Shown: positions 1-10,594, numbered from the stretch's first letter. The stretch is 64,000 nt of DNA from Natrialba sp. SSL1 (GCF_001861355.1 NZ_MASN01000027.1:1-64000), one strand, 5' to 3'. Translations and numbers: made by a program. The notes: a model not told the origin generated them from the sequence alone.

Positions 1-5
1 TCTGT

Positions 6-1476
<1,471 letters not shown>

Positions 1477-2151
1477 GGTCTCCCCAGCGCAAGGCTGGGG
1501 GGTTGGCGGTGAATGCTATGTCTCGTGCACTCACACATGGGTCCACGTTCGGTGACCAGCCACGATCGTGAACCGATCGGGCGTCACCGAACTGTCGAAG
1601 CTCACATCAGATCCCATCTGTACGGCGGACCGCAGGGGTGAGATCCTCATCTTCCGTCTACTATACTGTAGTGCCCGACCACTACTTAAGGCCTACGAAC
1701 TGAACCGTCACAGACAGGGAGTGCCACGCGTGGCAGAATAGAACAGTGTTCAATGAAAGAGCCGGTCATGGCGATACGATTTGGTGGACGCCACTGTGAA
1801 ACGGGTAGCAACCACTACCACAGGTGCAACGTTCTCTCTATACAGGTGAAAAAGGCTTGGCGATATATACATCTAGTTGATACGCACCCGTGTACGGGCA
1901 GACGGGTGAACCGTCCATAGTCAGACAGCGTTCAATATGAACCGATCTGTGAAAATCGGCAACTAGTACAGGGTAGGGAAAGATACAATTTAGAACAGAA
2001 TCACTCCAAGTGAGAGTGAAACGGCGAATAGCCAGAAAAGACTAGAGGCTACAGAAAATCTATGTGAATAGCGTAGCCAGAGAATGTAGTCAGTGAAATA
2101 ACAATCAGTTAGAGGCTGTGTCGCAGCACGAACGTGAGCTGCAGGTAATCG
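1477..2151 (-). promoter_or_regulatory. rRNA leader with candidate tandem promoters and processing hairpins
   Basis: This 675-bp stretch holds no convincing protein gene. Read toward the 16S gene it has TATA-like boxes at about 1864-1870 (TATATA) and 1685-1690 (CTTAAG, within a CCTTAAGTA context as in haloarchaeal rRNA promoters), which suggests tandem promoters. A perfect 10-bp stem (1547-1556 with 1583-1592, GTTCGGTGAC/GTCACCGAAC) and a 6-bp stem just before the 16S 5' end (1482-1487 with 1495-1500) look like pre-rRNA structure. The promoter calls are inference from motif and position. Confidence 0.55.
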
Positions 2152-2985
2152 ATGAACGGAGTAACAGTAACGCTACAAAAAGGCGGAGTTGGAAAGACGA
2201 CAGTCGCAATCAATCTCGCAGAGCGACTCGCAGCAGCGGGAAACGATGTACTTCTAGTTGATGTCGATCCCCAGGGGAGTGCCACCGATGGTGTTGGCTG
2301 CAACGACGCGTATACAGCGGATACATATCTGAAACACGTACTCGACGAGGACGATCCAACAACACCAACAGACGTAATCAGAACTGTCTCTGGGCCGAAT
2401 CAGTTCGATCTCGTTCCGTCGAATAGGAGACTCCAGCGCGTTAGTCACGAACTCTACGAAGCCGACAACGGCGAGGCAGCGTTCTACCGACAGATCGTTG
2501 CTCCACTCGAGTCGACCTACGATTGGGTGGTCTTCGATGCGCCGCCGACGATCGGCCCGGTATCGAACGCTGCGGTGGTTGCGACGCGGCAGGTGGTGGT
2601 TCCGATGCAGTTGTCGAAGCCAAGCGCTGATGCGCTCCTCCGGACGGTAACGAATCAGTTGTTCGTCCTCAATGGACGGCTCTCAGAATCCGACCCCGTC
2701 GAAATTCTTGCGATCGTGCCAAACCGAGTGAAAGGAGACAATGAGGAGAAACACGTCTTGAACGCACTCGAGGACAGCCAGTTCGAGTCGTATCTCCCGT
2801 CGTTTGCGAGAGCAACTGCATACGAGTCGCCGGGGCCTGGGCCAGGGATTCGTGAGCGGGTTGCCTTCCGGCGGTCGTATCGAGAGGGAGTTCCACTTGC
2901 AGCCTACGATTCGTCCGTGGATATGCTCGATCGCTTTGCCGCGCTGGCAGCGACGATCGAGGACGAGGCACGGGAATCGATTTGA
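2152..2985 (+). CDS. ParA/Soj family ATPase
   Basis: 277 aa. The protein opens almost directly with the deviant Walker A motif KGGVGKTT (residues 10-17), then VDPQGSAT (about 38-45) and the Walker B-like strand VVFDAPPT (about 125-132), which is the ParA/MinD/Soj layout. Family members are ATP-dependent DNA-segregation or positioning switches. No parB-like partner follows directly. It lies between the rRNA operon and the replication origin about 5 kb away, which fits a role in chromosome organisation, but that is inference. The ATG at 2152 puts Walker A at the usual distance from the N-terminus. Confidence 0.9.
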   Translation: MNGVTVTLQKGGVGKTTVAINLAERLAAAGNDVLLVDVDPQGSATDGVGCNDAYTADTYLKHVLDEDDPTTPTDVIRTVSGPNQFDLVPSNRRLQRVSHELYEADNGEAAFYRQIVAPLESTYDWVVFDAPPTIGPVSNAAVVATRQVVVPMQLSKPSADALLRTVTNQLFVLNGRLSESDPVEILAIVPNRVKGDNEEKHVLNALEDSQFESYLPSFARATAYESPGPGPGIRERVAFRRSYREGVPLAAYDSSVDMLDRFAALAATIEDEARESI

Positions 2986-3143
2986 GAGGGATCTGTCGAC
3001 CAGAGATTCGTACCGAGGGCAGACTAGTATCAAGGACCAGCAGCGGTAAAGAGTGAGAAAGTGCTGGGGATAGGAAGGAGAGGTGTGTATTTGAGGTGAA
3101 AAGAAGGAGAGACGCACGAAAGTGAAGGGTGTGAAAGTGAGTG

Positions 3144-3440
3144 ATGTCGAAGTGGGAGACACGAAAGCGAAATACTGTGAGTACGAACGAGACAACAGGC
3201 GAGAGCACTAAGTACGCTGGTGTCCTGGAATGGCTAATGGAGAAGGGGAACAACCAACGGAAAGTTGCAGCAATGTGCGATGGCTGTGGAACAGCCTATG
3301 CAGCGATTGAACGGGATGGCGGTACAATACAGCCGATTGGGCATCCGGATGGCTGCTGTGATGGCGCGGGAATGACAGTGCTGTCAGACAGAGAAAGCGG
3401 CGGAGAAATTGTCGGCAAACCAGATTCAGAAACGCAGTAG
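3144..3440 (+). CDS. small zinc-ribbon-like haloarchaeal protein
   Basis: 98 aa from ATG 3144; a GTG/ATG pair at 3141/3144 leaves the start uncertain by one codon. It contains CDGCG followed about 27 residues later by GCCDG, giving a split CxxC...CC arrangement that could hold a zinc ion. The rest is polar. I recognise no named family. It follows the ParA gene by about 160 bp on the same strand. The composition (acidic, TAG stop, open for 100 codons) is compatible with a real gene, but the protein could be non-essential or spurious. Confidence 0.5.
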   Translation: MSKWETRKRNTVSTNETTGESTKYAGVLEWLMEKGNNQRKVAAMCDGCGTAYAAIERDGGTIQPIGHPDGCCDGAGMTVLSDRESGGEIVGKPDSETQ

Positions 3441-3951
3441 ACGGAGAACACAACTCGAGAACAGAGTCGGCGGTCAGCAAATCGGACAGTTCCCTGATCG
3501 AAGACGCAAGACGGCTACTAGTCCTACATCTTGGGAACACCCACGAGGCCTATAATCCTGCACTGATGAATACGAGTGGAGAAGAACATGTGTGCAGTTC
3601 GTGCTGTTTGTGTTGGAACACGCCCCGCTGTTGACAGGGTATCTGCGATCAGGGTTTGCGGGTGTCTCTATAGGCAGGCTCACAGCCACGCTACTGCCGC
3701 TGTCTACGAACCAGTTCAGTCACGTCTCGTTGCGGGAACAGGAGAACTCCGACAGTACCCGCAACAGGTGATCCGATGAGGTGGGTCAGTTCCGTTCAGC
3801 GGCTACAGGGTTCTCAGAGAGTCCAGACGTGTCAGGTACGTCGAGAATTTCAGAGGGCGGGGACCCTACAGACATGACGAAAAAGCACGTATCGTGGGAT
3901 CGACTCTGTCTGATCCCCGCAGCAAACGACAAAGAGACGGCAGCGTTCGAC
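3441..3951. other. intergenic stretch without a recognised gene
   Basis: About 510 bp. Short open frames exist on both strands (for example 3576-3779 +), but none has a recognisable motif, haloarchaeal acidic composition or a clear promoter. The last 170 bp could be an N-terminal extension of the next gene (GTG 3781 or ATG 3874). Confidence 0.4.
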
Positions 3952-4344
3952 ATGGACCACGAATCATCGTCGGCCGACGACACCCCCGATGAAGAGCAAC
4001 CGCCTGTCGAAACCGTACTGCAAACCCTCGACGACGACACCTGTCGGCAGATACTGACGGCCCTCGACGAACCGAAAGCAGCAACTGCGCTCTGTGAGGA
4101 GTGTGACGTACCCAGTTCGACGATGTACCGCAAGTTAGACCTACTTCGCGAGGCAGCACTCGTCGAGGAATACACTGAAGTTCGACGTGATGGTCCAAAT
4201 GCGACCCTGTACGAGCGAAATTTCACGACGATTGCCGTCGGAATCGACGATGCAGACGAATTTACCGTACAGGTGAAACGGCCGGCAGAACAGCCGGAAG
4301 ATCGCATGGCTACCTTCTGGACAGAAATGAAACGAGAATCATGA
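3952..4344 (+). CDS. winged-helix (ArsR-like) transcriptional regulator
   Basis: 130 aa from ATG 3952. The acidic N-terminus (DDTPDEEQPP) is followed by a helix-turn-helix (LTALDEPKAATALCEE then VPSSTMYRKLDLLREAALV), and a wing with a beta-hairpin (YERNFTTIAV), typical of haloarchaeal ArsR-type regulators. In-frame upstream starts at 3874 and 3781 would add a less acidic, poorly conserved-looking extension, so I prefer 3952. The stop overlaps the next start (ATGA at 4341-4344), showing translational coupling with a small membrane protein. This regulator-membrane protein pair is common in haloarchaea. Confidence 0.8.
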   Translation: MDHESSSADDTPDEEQPPVETVLQTLDDDTCRQILTALDEPKAATALCEECDVPSSTMYRKLDLLREAALVEEYTEVRRDGPNATLYERNFTTIAVGIDDADEFTVQVKRPAEQPEDRMATFWTEMKRES

Positions 4345-4619
4345 CGGAGCTACTGACGACACTGCTCGCCGTCGTCAAACTCACGGTCCTCGTACTGGGA
4401 GGTATCGTTGCGCTGCTCGCATATCGAGCCTACGTTCGGACCCAAATCGATGGGCTACAGTACTTTTCGATCGGGTTCGTGATCATCACAGTCGGGACGT
4501 TCCTGGTCGGGTTCTTGCATCACATCGTCGGCATCTCAGTTACAGCGGGAATGCTACTGGAGAGTCTGATTATCTGCAGTGGATTCCTGGTGATGATCTA
4601 CGCATTGTACGGATACTGA
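4341..4619 (+). CDS. DUF7521-like small membrane protein
   Basis: 92 aa, overlapping the regulator by 4 bp. There are three hydrophobic segments (about residues 5-27, 38-60 and 68-90) and little else, so it is an integral membrane protein with short loops. In haloarchaea, proteins of this size and topology (DUF7521) follow ArsR-type regulators in the same arrangement. The function is unknown. The pair may sense or respond to a membrane signal, which is inference from gene coupling alone. Confidence 0.75.
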   Translation: MTELLTTLLAVVKLTVLVLGGIVALLAYRAYVRTQIDGLQYFSIGFVIITVGTFLVGFLHHIVGISVTAGMLLESLIICSGFLVMIYALYGY

Positions 4620-4842
4620 ACGTGCTACCACACTGAACGTACTGCTGGAGTGTAGACCACGTGTTTGGACCACGTGCGACCAGAACGCTCTGCTACAGTT
4701 ACCACCTCGTTCACAGAACCAGGTCGTCTACATAACTGGGTCGTCTACAGAGCCGGTTCATCCACAGAACCACGGAACCGGTTGTCCCACCACGTGGGAC
4801 CCCACAGTGACTCCTTAGTTACACCATACGGAGAGGTGATTG
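4620..4842. repeat. short direct and inverted repeats upstream of the RND exporter gene
   Basis: The gap holds GACCACGTG twice (about 4650-4680), GGTCGTCTACA twice (about 4726-4755), repeated CAGAACCA blocks, and a 7-bp inverted repeat GTCCCAC-CAC-GTGGGAC at 4784-4800. The last lies about 45 bp before the exporter start and could be an operator. GGAGAGGTGAT just before 4843 resembles a ribosome-binding site. Confidence 0.4.
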
Positions 4843-7614
4843 ATGAGCGAAACGCTCTCGAATCGATATGCGGATGCAGTTATTTCGTACCGGCGATGGA
4901 TCATCGTCTTCGTGCTCCTGCTGACCGCTGTCGTGGCGGCCGGTATCGTGCTGGGTGATGACCCAGTCGATGACGATGGTGCTCAATTTGATGTTGACTC
5001 ACCGGAAACGGCAGCACTCGAGGAGATCGAAGAAACCTACGCAGCCGACACGCAGCCGCTCACCCAGGTTGTCGTTCGAGACGATGGTGGTGACGTTCTC
5101 ACCCGCGAGTCGCTACTCGAAGGACTCCGGTTTCAACAAGAGCTTCAGGAGACAGAGTCGATTAATCAGACCCTGGAAGAGAACGGCACAGTCGGCCTCG
5201 AAAACGTCGTCGCGACGGTCGCCGTCTTCGAGGATCGCGCGGTTGGGAGTGATGCAAACGGCGCACACGATACCAGCGAGCCGACACTCGAGGAGCAACG
5301 GCAGGCACTCGAGTCCCGGTCTGCTGAAGAAGTCGAAGGGTTGCTGGGGAGGGTTTTGGACCCGGATCCGGATCCGGAGCAGGAGCAGGAGCAGGAGCTG
5401 CGAGGCGGCGACGATCCGTATGCGTTCCTTCCGACCTCGTACGAACCCGGTTCTGTCGAGTCTGAATCCCGACTCGTGTTGTTGTTCCACGAGGGGGATG
5501 ACGGGACAGATGGTGGACCGAGCGGAACAGATAGCGGACCGAGCGGGACAACTGACGGGACGAGTGACGGCGAAACGGCACCCGTCGTCGCCGACGCACA
5601 GCTAGCGATCGAATCGGTGTTCGAGGAGCGCTTCGACGATGGCTTCGTCTTCGGTGAGGGGATCACCGACGCCGCGAGTGCGAGCGCAGTTGGCGACAGT
5701 TTCGCGATCATCACGCCCGTCGCGTTCGTGTTGGTGTTGTTCGTCCTCGCAGTCACGTATCGTGACCTCGTCGACGTACTCATCGGATTCCTCGGAATCG
5801 GGGTCGTGATGGCCTGGATCGGTGGGGTTCAGGGCTGGCTCGCGATACCCGGCGATTCGATGCTGATTGCCGTACCGTTCTTGCTGGTCGGGTTATCCAT
5901 CGACTACTCGTTACACGTCGTAATGCGGTACCGAGAAGCGAGAGGTGGTGGGCCTGCACAGAGTGCGGCTGTAGCGGGGAACGACGCAGCAGTTACGACC
6001 ACCGAGACAGCAGTGACGGCCGCTGACGGCATGCGCCGCGGGTTCGCCGGCGTCGTCCTCGCACTCGCTGCCGCGACGGTCTCGACCGGCGTCGGGTTCT
6101 TCTCGAACGTCGTCAGTCCACTGCCCGCCATCCAGAACTTCGCAGTGTTGAGCGCAAGCGGCATTCTCGCGACGTTCATCGCCTTCGGTGCGTTCGTGCC
6201 CGCAGTGAAAACCGAGATCGACGAGCAACTCGAGAAGCGGTTCGACCGGACGCGCGCGAAGCAGCCGTTCGGAATGGACGCCGGCATCGTTCACGGTGCA
6301 CTCGAGCGCATCGTCTCACTCGTTCGAACGGCCCCGGTCGGCGTGATTGTCGTCGCGTTCTTGCTTGCGAGTGCGGGGGCGTACGGTGCAACCGGGCTGG
6401 ATACGGAGTTCAACCAGGCTGACTTCCTGCCGGAAGACGCACCAGAGTGGGCGAAGGCACTTCCCGGACCGCTTGCTCCGGACACCTACACGGTGAGCGA
6501 CGATCTGTCGTACCTTGGTGAACACTTCGCAGATCACGGCCCGGACTCACAGTCACAGATACTGATACAGGGTGATGTAACCGATCCGGAAACGCTCACC
6601 GCAGTACGGAGCGCTACTGCGACCGTTGGAGGTGGAGGAGAAGATGGAGATGGCGGCGGAGGAGTGGATGGAGAGAATAGTACAGACGCGAACACGACGA
6701 TTGACGTTCGCGCCGACGGAACTGCAGCGATCGATGGCCCACAGACACTCATCGCGTCGCTCAGCGCGGAGAACGAGACGGTTGCATCCGAGCTCGAACA
6801 GCGAGACGCGACCGGAAACGGACTTCCCGACGAGGACGTCGACGGGTTCTACGACATCCTGTTCGATGCAGACGAAGAAGCGGCCGCATCGGTGCTCTAC
6901 CGGACAGATGACGGCGAGTACGAGTCAGCACGACTGCTCCTCTCCGTTCGTAGCGATGCCGCGTCACAGAGCGTCGCATCGGATACGAAGACTGTTGCAG
7001 CGGCGATTTCGAGTTCGGCTCCTGTAACGGCAACTGCAACCGGCGGTGTTGTGACGACTGCCGTCGTCCAGGATGCGCTCCTCGAGACGCTCGTTCAGGC
7101 GTTCACGATCACCGTCGTCGTGATCCTCGTCTTCCTGACGCTCCTCTACTGGGTTCGCCACCGAGCACCATCGCTTGGCGCACTCACACTTGCACCGGTC
7201 GTCGTAGCACTGGCGTGGCTCCTCGGTGCGATGGCACTCCTCGACGTCCCGTTCAACACTGAGACGGTCGTGATGACGAGCCTCGCGATCGGTCTCGGTG
7301 TCGACTACAGTATTCACGTCAGCGAACGATTCATCGACGAGCGCACAAACGGAACGCCACTTTCCGAAGCAGTGAGGGCGACAATAACCGGGACCGGCGG
7401 TGCGCTCCTGGGAAGTGCGGCGACGACAGCAGCCGGGTTCGGCGTTCTCGCACTCTCACTTTCGCCACCGCTTCGCCGCTTCGGACTCGTCACCGGACTC
7501 AGTATCATCTTCGCGCTGGTCGCGTGTCTGACGGTCTTGCCGTGTTTGCTCGTGCTTCGAGCGCGACTCCTCGAGGCACTCGAACGCAGAGACCGTGAGG
7601 AGCAACACCTATGA
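4843..7614 (+). CDS. RND superfamily (MMPL-type) exporter
   Basis: 923 aa. The layout is the duplicated RND plan: one TM helix at residues 17-37, a large extracellular domain, a block of TM helices, then a second copy. The signature segment that ends in the Asp-containing helix appears twice (LSIDYSLHVVMRY near 352 and LGVDYSIHVSERF near 816). Family members are proton- or Na+-driven exporters of lipids or hydrophobic molecules. Two low-complexity insertions, DPDPDPEQEQEQEL (about 173-186) and a Gly/Thr/Asp/Ser stretch (about 222-244), sit in the first outer domain. The start at ATG 4843 is preceded by a GGAGAGGTGAT ribosome site; an in-frame TTG lies one codon earlier. Confidence 0.92.
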   Translation: MSETLSNRYADAVISYRRWIIVFVLLLTAVVAAGIVLGDDPVDDDGAQFDVDSPETAALEEIEETYAADTQPLTQVVVRDDGGDVLTRESLLEGLRFQQELQETESINQTLEENGTVGLENVVATVAVFEDRAVGSDANGAHDTSEPTLEEQRQALESRSAEEVEGLLGRVLDPDPDPEQEQEQELRGGDDPYAFLPTSYEPGSVESESRLVLLFHEGDDGTDGGPSGTDSGPSGTTDGTSDGETAPVVADAQLAIESVFEERFDDGFVFGEGITDAASASAVGDSFAIITPVAFVLVLFVLAVTYRDLVDVLIGFLGIGVVMAWIGGVQGWLAIPGDSMLIAVPFLLVGLSIDYSLHVVMRYREARGGGPAQSAAVAGNDAAVTTTETAVTAADGMRRGFAGVVLALAAATVSTGVGFFSNVVSPLPAIQNFAVLSASGILATFIAFGAFVPAVKTEIDEQLEKRFDRTRAKQPFGMDAGIVHGALERIVSLVRTAPVGVIVVAFLLASAGAYGATGLDTEFNQADFLPEDAPEWAKALPGPLAPDTYTVSDDLSYLGEHFADHGPDSQSQILIQGDVTDPETLTAVRSATATVGGGGEDGDGGGGVDGENSTDANTTIDVRADGTAAIDGPQTLIASLSAENETVASELEQRDATGNGLPDEDVDGFYDILFDADEEAAASVLYRTDDGEYESARLLLSVRSDAASQSVASDTKTVAAAISSSAPVTATATGGVVTTAVVQDALLETLVQAFTITVVVILVFLTLLYWVRHRAPSLGALTLAPVVVALAWLLGAMALLDVPFNTETVVMTSLAIGLGVDYSIHVSERFIDERTNGTPLSEAVRATITGTGGALLGSAATTAAGFGVLALSLSPPLRRFGLVTGLSIIFALVACLTVLPCLLVLRARLLEALERRDREEQHL

Positions 7615-7787
7615 AAACGAGAGGCTGCACGTGAATGAGAAACTATACGTGAAGGAGAGGCTACACGGGAGAGTGACCAAACGGCATTCACAGGAGAGAT
7701 GTGAGTGTACTCGAGTTCCAATCTCAAATGTGCTAGTCTCAAAGTGGGGCAACGACTGGAACCGCTGACAGCGCCCGGAACACGAAC

Positions 7788-7806
7788 ACACCGGGTTTCC
7801 GGTGAA
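7788..7806 (-). repeat. ORB repeat 1
   Basis: ACACCGGGTTTCCGGTGAA, the reverse orientation of the consensus TTCACCGGAAACCCGGTGT, with all core positions kept. Confidence 0.88.
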
Positions 7807-8112
7807 TACCGGGCCCTAAGAAGGGTCACTCCGTTCATTCACCTGTTCGGTGATACTCGCTTTTGAGTTGGACATTGTGAGTTGGACAGCTATGATCGGT
7901 ACGGTGAGTGAAACCTCGGTAGTTCCCTCGTTGGTATCGGCCGCGACACTGTAGCGTGCCGGATACGATACGAGACTGCAGATAGCCCGATCCACCACGA
8001 CATTGGATCGTCTCCTCTGGAGGTTAACTCGTCTCCTCCGGAGAGAAGTATCAGAAGTAGGTTTTATAGACGTTGCGAAGGTTCCGCAGACGTTGCCACC
8101 CTAAAGACAGAC

Positions 8113-8132
8113 ACACCGGATTTCCGGTGAAA
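8113..8132 (-). repeat. ORB repeat 2
   Basis: ACACCGGATTTCCGGTGAAA, one change from the consensus, in reverse orientation. Confidence 0.88.
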
Positions 8133-8314
8133 GAACCATCGAGTTGCCGTTGGAGTGTTGAGATGATCGACGGGAGAGGAGAAGGAAAGACTGCCGATGT
8201 GGAAAGGAAAGGTGGTGGGAACAGAAACAGAGACTGCAAAAACAGGGGTTGCAGAAAGAGATGGTGATAGGACAGACAGATATTGAACCCGTATTGAATA
8301 CACATCGGACACAC

Positions 8315-8334
8315 ACACCGGGTTTCCGGTGAAA
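8315..8334 (-). repeat. ORB repeat 3, left border of the AT-rich segment
   Basis: ACACCGGGTTTCCGGTGAAA, a perfect copy in reverse orientation, facing repeat 4 across the AT-rich segment. Confidence 0.9.
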
Positions 8335-8344
8335 TGGGCTGAGG

Positions 8345-8790
8345 AGTTCCCTAACATCTCTTGTATTCTTCTATTTCTCTCAAAAGTTGATGGGGAGGGA
8401 TAGATAGATATATAACATAGATAGGAGTAAAGTCCATTGATTCAGTCGCAAACGCTTATTGAGACATCGTCGCATAAAGCTCTCTTATTCCAAAAGAACT
8501 GCTCCACGTCAGTTCTCCATCTCGTAGTTCTCCATTTCATACCTCTATCCCACTTCTTCACCTTTCCCGCCCACTTCTGTATCTCAGAGATCTTCCGAAG
8601 AAACTCCAATCTTGACTGACCGCTTCTTACTTGATCGTTTTTCGAATTCTGTACCTTTGAATCCTGCTCCTGATCATTGAATTTTGAGCCTTTGAATTTT
8701 GTTTCTCCCGATCACTGCTATTCTCCTGTTATTTTGTGCCCCGATCTTTATCTCTGCGCTGTACTTTTGCCTGTGATCAGTGCTGCACTC
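8345..8790. other. AT-rich candidate DNA-unwinding element
   Basis: This stretch is visibly richer in A and T than its surroundings, with runs such as TAGATAGATATATAACATAG near 8402 and many TTGAATTTTG-like phrases near 8640-8700. It lies exactly between oppositely oriented ORBs, the expected place for origin melting. The role is inferred from composition and position. Confidence 0.7.
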
Positions 8791-8871
8791 TTGTCTGCGA
8801 CCAACTTTTTTCTCTCCGCTTGCCTTCCACTACCCCCGTTTCCACTGCACCCACCACACCATTTCACCCCA

Positions 8872-8892
8872 TTTCACCGGAAACCCGGTGTG
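8872..8892 (+). repeat. ORB repeat 4, right border of the AT-rich segment
   Basis: TTTCACCGGAAACCCGGTGTG, a perfect consensus copy in forward orientation, followed by a TG dinucleotide run. Confidence 0.9.
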
Positions 8893-9177
8893 TGTGTGTG
8901 CCAACCCACATTCACCCTTCGTTCGTCGCCTCGTCTCACCACACCAGATCCCGCTCTCATTTGTGTGTACTCACGTGGAGGACTCGAGTACTGTCCCTCT
9001 GCGAGAACTGCCTCTCTGAATCCACCGAACTCGGTGCTTACGTGAACTGTGCTACTGGGTCCGACAGGTGTGGTATCTACTCGTTCTTTCGCATCGCTGC
9101 TACTAGGTGCACTGGCGTAATTTCCAGGTGTCTCGGCGTGATTCCCGGTGCCATCGGTGACGAAACGTTCAAGATGA

Positions 9178-9197
9178 TTCACCGGAAACACGGTGTC
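9178..9197 (+). repeat. ORB repeat 5, at the orc1/cdc6 start
   Basis: TTCACCGGAAACACGGTGTC, one change from the consensus. It ends 8 bp before the orc1/cdc6 start codon, so initiator bound here would cover the gene's promoter or transcript start, which suggests autoregulation. Confidence 0.88.
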
Positions 9198-9205
9198 CAA
9201 GGTAT

Positions 9206-10432
9206 ATGTCTGAGTCCGACGACCTCTTCATTCGGGAGGATCCGATCTTCGTCAACAAGGAACTCCTCGAGATCAGTCACCTTCCCGATGAGGGGCGGAT
9301 CGTCGGTCGGGACGAAGAGATCGGGCAGCTCGCGAACGCGGTCAACCCCGCGATTTTCGGTCAGAGCCCCAGCAACGTTCTCATCTACGGCAAAACCGGT
9401 ACCGGAAAGTCGTTGTGTGCCAAGTACGTCTCCCGACGCCTCGTCGATACGGCAGAAGAGGAAGGTGTCAGCGCGGTCTTTGCCTACGTCGACTGTGCAC
9501 AGGACACGACCGAAACCCAGGCCGTCCAAACGATCGCGAGCTCGGTCAACACCGACGCGACTGAGATCTACATTCCAGATAAGGGGATTAGCACAGCGAC
9601 CTACTACAAGCGTCTCTGGCGTATTCTCAACAGGGAGTACGACGTCGCACTCATCATCCTCGACGAGATCGACAAACTCGAGGACGACGCGATTTTGATG
9701 CAACTTTCTCGGGCCGGCGAGGCTGGGAAAGTAACCGACTGCAAGATCGGTGTGATCGGCATCAGTAACAAAATCAAGTACAAGGATCGAATGGACGAGC
9801 GGGTCAAATCGAGCCTCTGTGAACGCGAGTTCGTCTTCCCGCCGTACAACGCGAGCCAGTTGAACAACATCATGGCGGCGCGCAATGATGCGTTTCGCGA
9901 CGGTGTCCTCCAGGACGCGGTGATCCCGCGAGCGGCCGCACTCGCAGCGCGGGAGCACGGTGACGCCCGAAAGGCGATCGACATTCTACGCTACGCCGGC
10001 GAAATTGCACAGGCCGAGGGGGCGGCTACTGTTCGCGAGGAGTTCGTCGTTCAGGCTCGTGAACGCGCGGAAGTCGATCGGTTCCGTGAACTCATCCGCG
10101 GCTCGACGCCCCACTCCCGGTACGTCCTCCAGGCGTTGACGGTTCTCTCGCTCGAACACCGCCCCGACGGAGCGTACAGTGATTCCGCTGGCGAGAACGA
10201 TGGCTTTCGAACGACGCGGATCTACGACGTCTACGAACAGATCTGCCGGCAGGAGGGTGCCGACACACTGTCGCTTCGTCGCGTTCGTGACTTGCTCAAA
10301 GAACACGCGTTTCTGGATATCCTCGAGCAATCGCGCCACAGCGGCGGGAGCGCGGAAGGGAGCTATACCGAGCACACGCTTCTCGAGGACCCGGAAGTTG
10401 TTCGAGACGTTTTAGCCGACACTGTCGAGTAG
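9206..10432 (+). CDS. orc1/cdc6: Orc1/Cdc6 replication initiator
   Basis: 408 aa AAA+ ATPase. Walker A YGKTGTGKSL lies at about residues 60-70, Walker B IILDEIDKL at about 149-157, and a sensor-1-like strand GVIGISNKI near 187. The C-terminal 100 residues form the winged-helix DNA-binding domain expected to recognise ORB repeats. The protein binds origins and loads the MCM helicase. ORB clusters lie on both sides of the gene, making this an active-looking origin locus. The ATG at 9206 gives a normal haloarchaeal N-terminus and sits directly after an ORB. Confidence 0.97.
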   Translation: MSESDDLFIREDPIFVNKELLEISHLPDEGRIVGRDEEIGQLANAVNPAIFGQSPSNVLIYGKTGTGKSLCAKYVSRRLVDTAEEEGVSAVFAYVDCAQDTTETQAVQTIASSVNTDATEIYIPDKGISTATYYKRLWRILNREYDVALIILDEIDKLEDDAILMQLSRAGEAGKVTDCKIGVIGISNKIKYKDRMDERVKSSLCEREFVFPPYNASQLNNIMAARNDAFRDGVLQDAVIPRAAALAAREHGDARKAIDILRYAGEIAQAEGAATVREEFVVQARERAEVDRFRELIRGSTPHSRYVLQALTVLSLEHRPDGAYSDSAGENDGFRTTRIYDVYEQICRQEGADTLSLRRVRDLLKEHAFLDILEQSRHSGGSAEGSYTEHTLLEDPEVVRDVLADTVE

Positions 10433-10514
10433 CACTCTCTCAGCAGTTGTGTTCCGCGATTGTGTTCCGTGAACTCCGTTCTCACCTATCGGAAGCCGAC
10501 CGCAAGTCGGACGA

Positions 10515-10536
10515 TTCCACCGGAAACCTGGTGTCC
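10515..10536 (+). repeat. ORB repeat 6
   Basis: TTCCACCGGAAACCTGGTGTCC, matching the ORB core with small changes. Confidence 0.82.
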
Positions 10537-10574
10537 TCTTCTCACCACTGTGACCGTACCTCATCTCGTGTCCG

Positions 10575-10594
10575 TTCACCGGAAATGTGGTGTG
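10575..10594 (+). repeat. ORB repeat 7
   Basis: TTCACCGGAAATGTGGTGTG, a diverged copy that keeps CACCGGAAA and GGTGT. Confidence 0.78.

Larger units (their letters stand above)
7615..9205. other. oriC: replication origin region, upstream ORB cluster and AT-rich unwinding segment
   Basis: No protein gene is supported in this 1.6-kb gap. It carries five ORB-type repeats: three in one orientation (7788-7806, 8113-8132, 8315-8334) and two in the other (8872-8892, 9178-9197). Between the facing copies at 8334 and 8872 lies a conspicuously AT-rich stretch (about 8345-8790), in contrast to the GC-rich genome. Inverted ORBs around an AT-rich element next to orc1/cdc6 is the established organisation of haloarchaeal origins. 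The first 170 bp contain repeated GTGAA/GAGAGGCTACACG phrases of unknown meaning. Confidence 0.88.

Noticed and set aside
3576-3779. 67-codon plus-strand frame before the ArsR-like gene
   Set aside because: It is Cys/Arg/Val-rich, has no acidic bias and no motif; there is insufficient support for a gene.
8736-9698. 320-codon plus-strand frame across the origin and orc1/cdc6 start
   Set aside because: It crosses ORB repeats and overlaps orc1/cdc6 in another frame; the product is Ser/Arg-rich without motifs.
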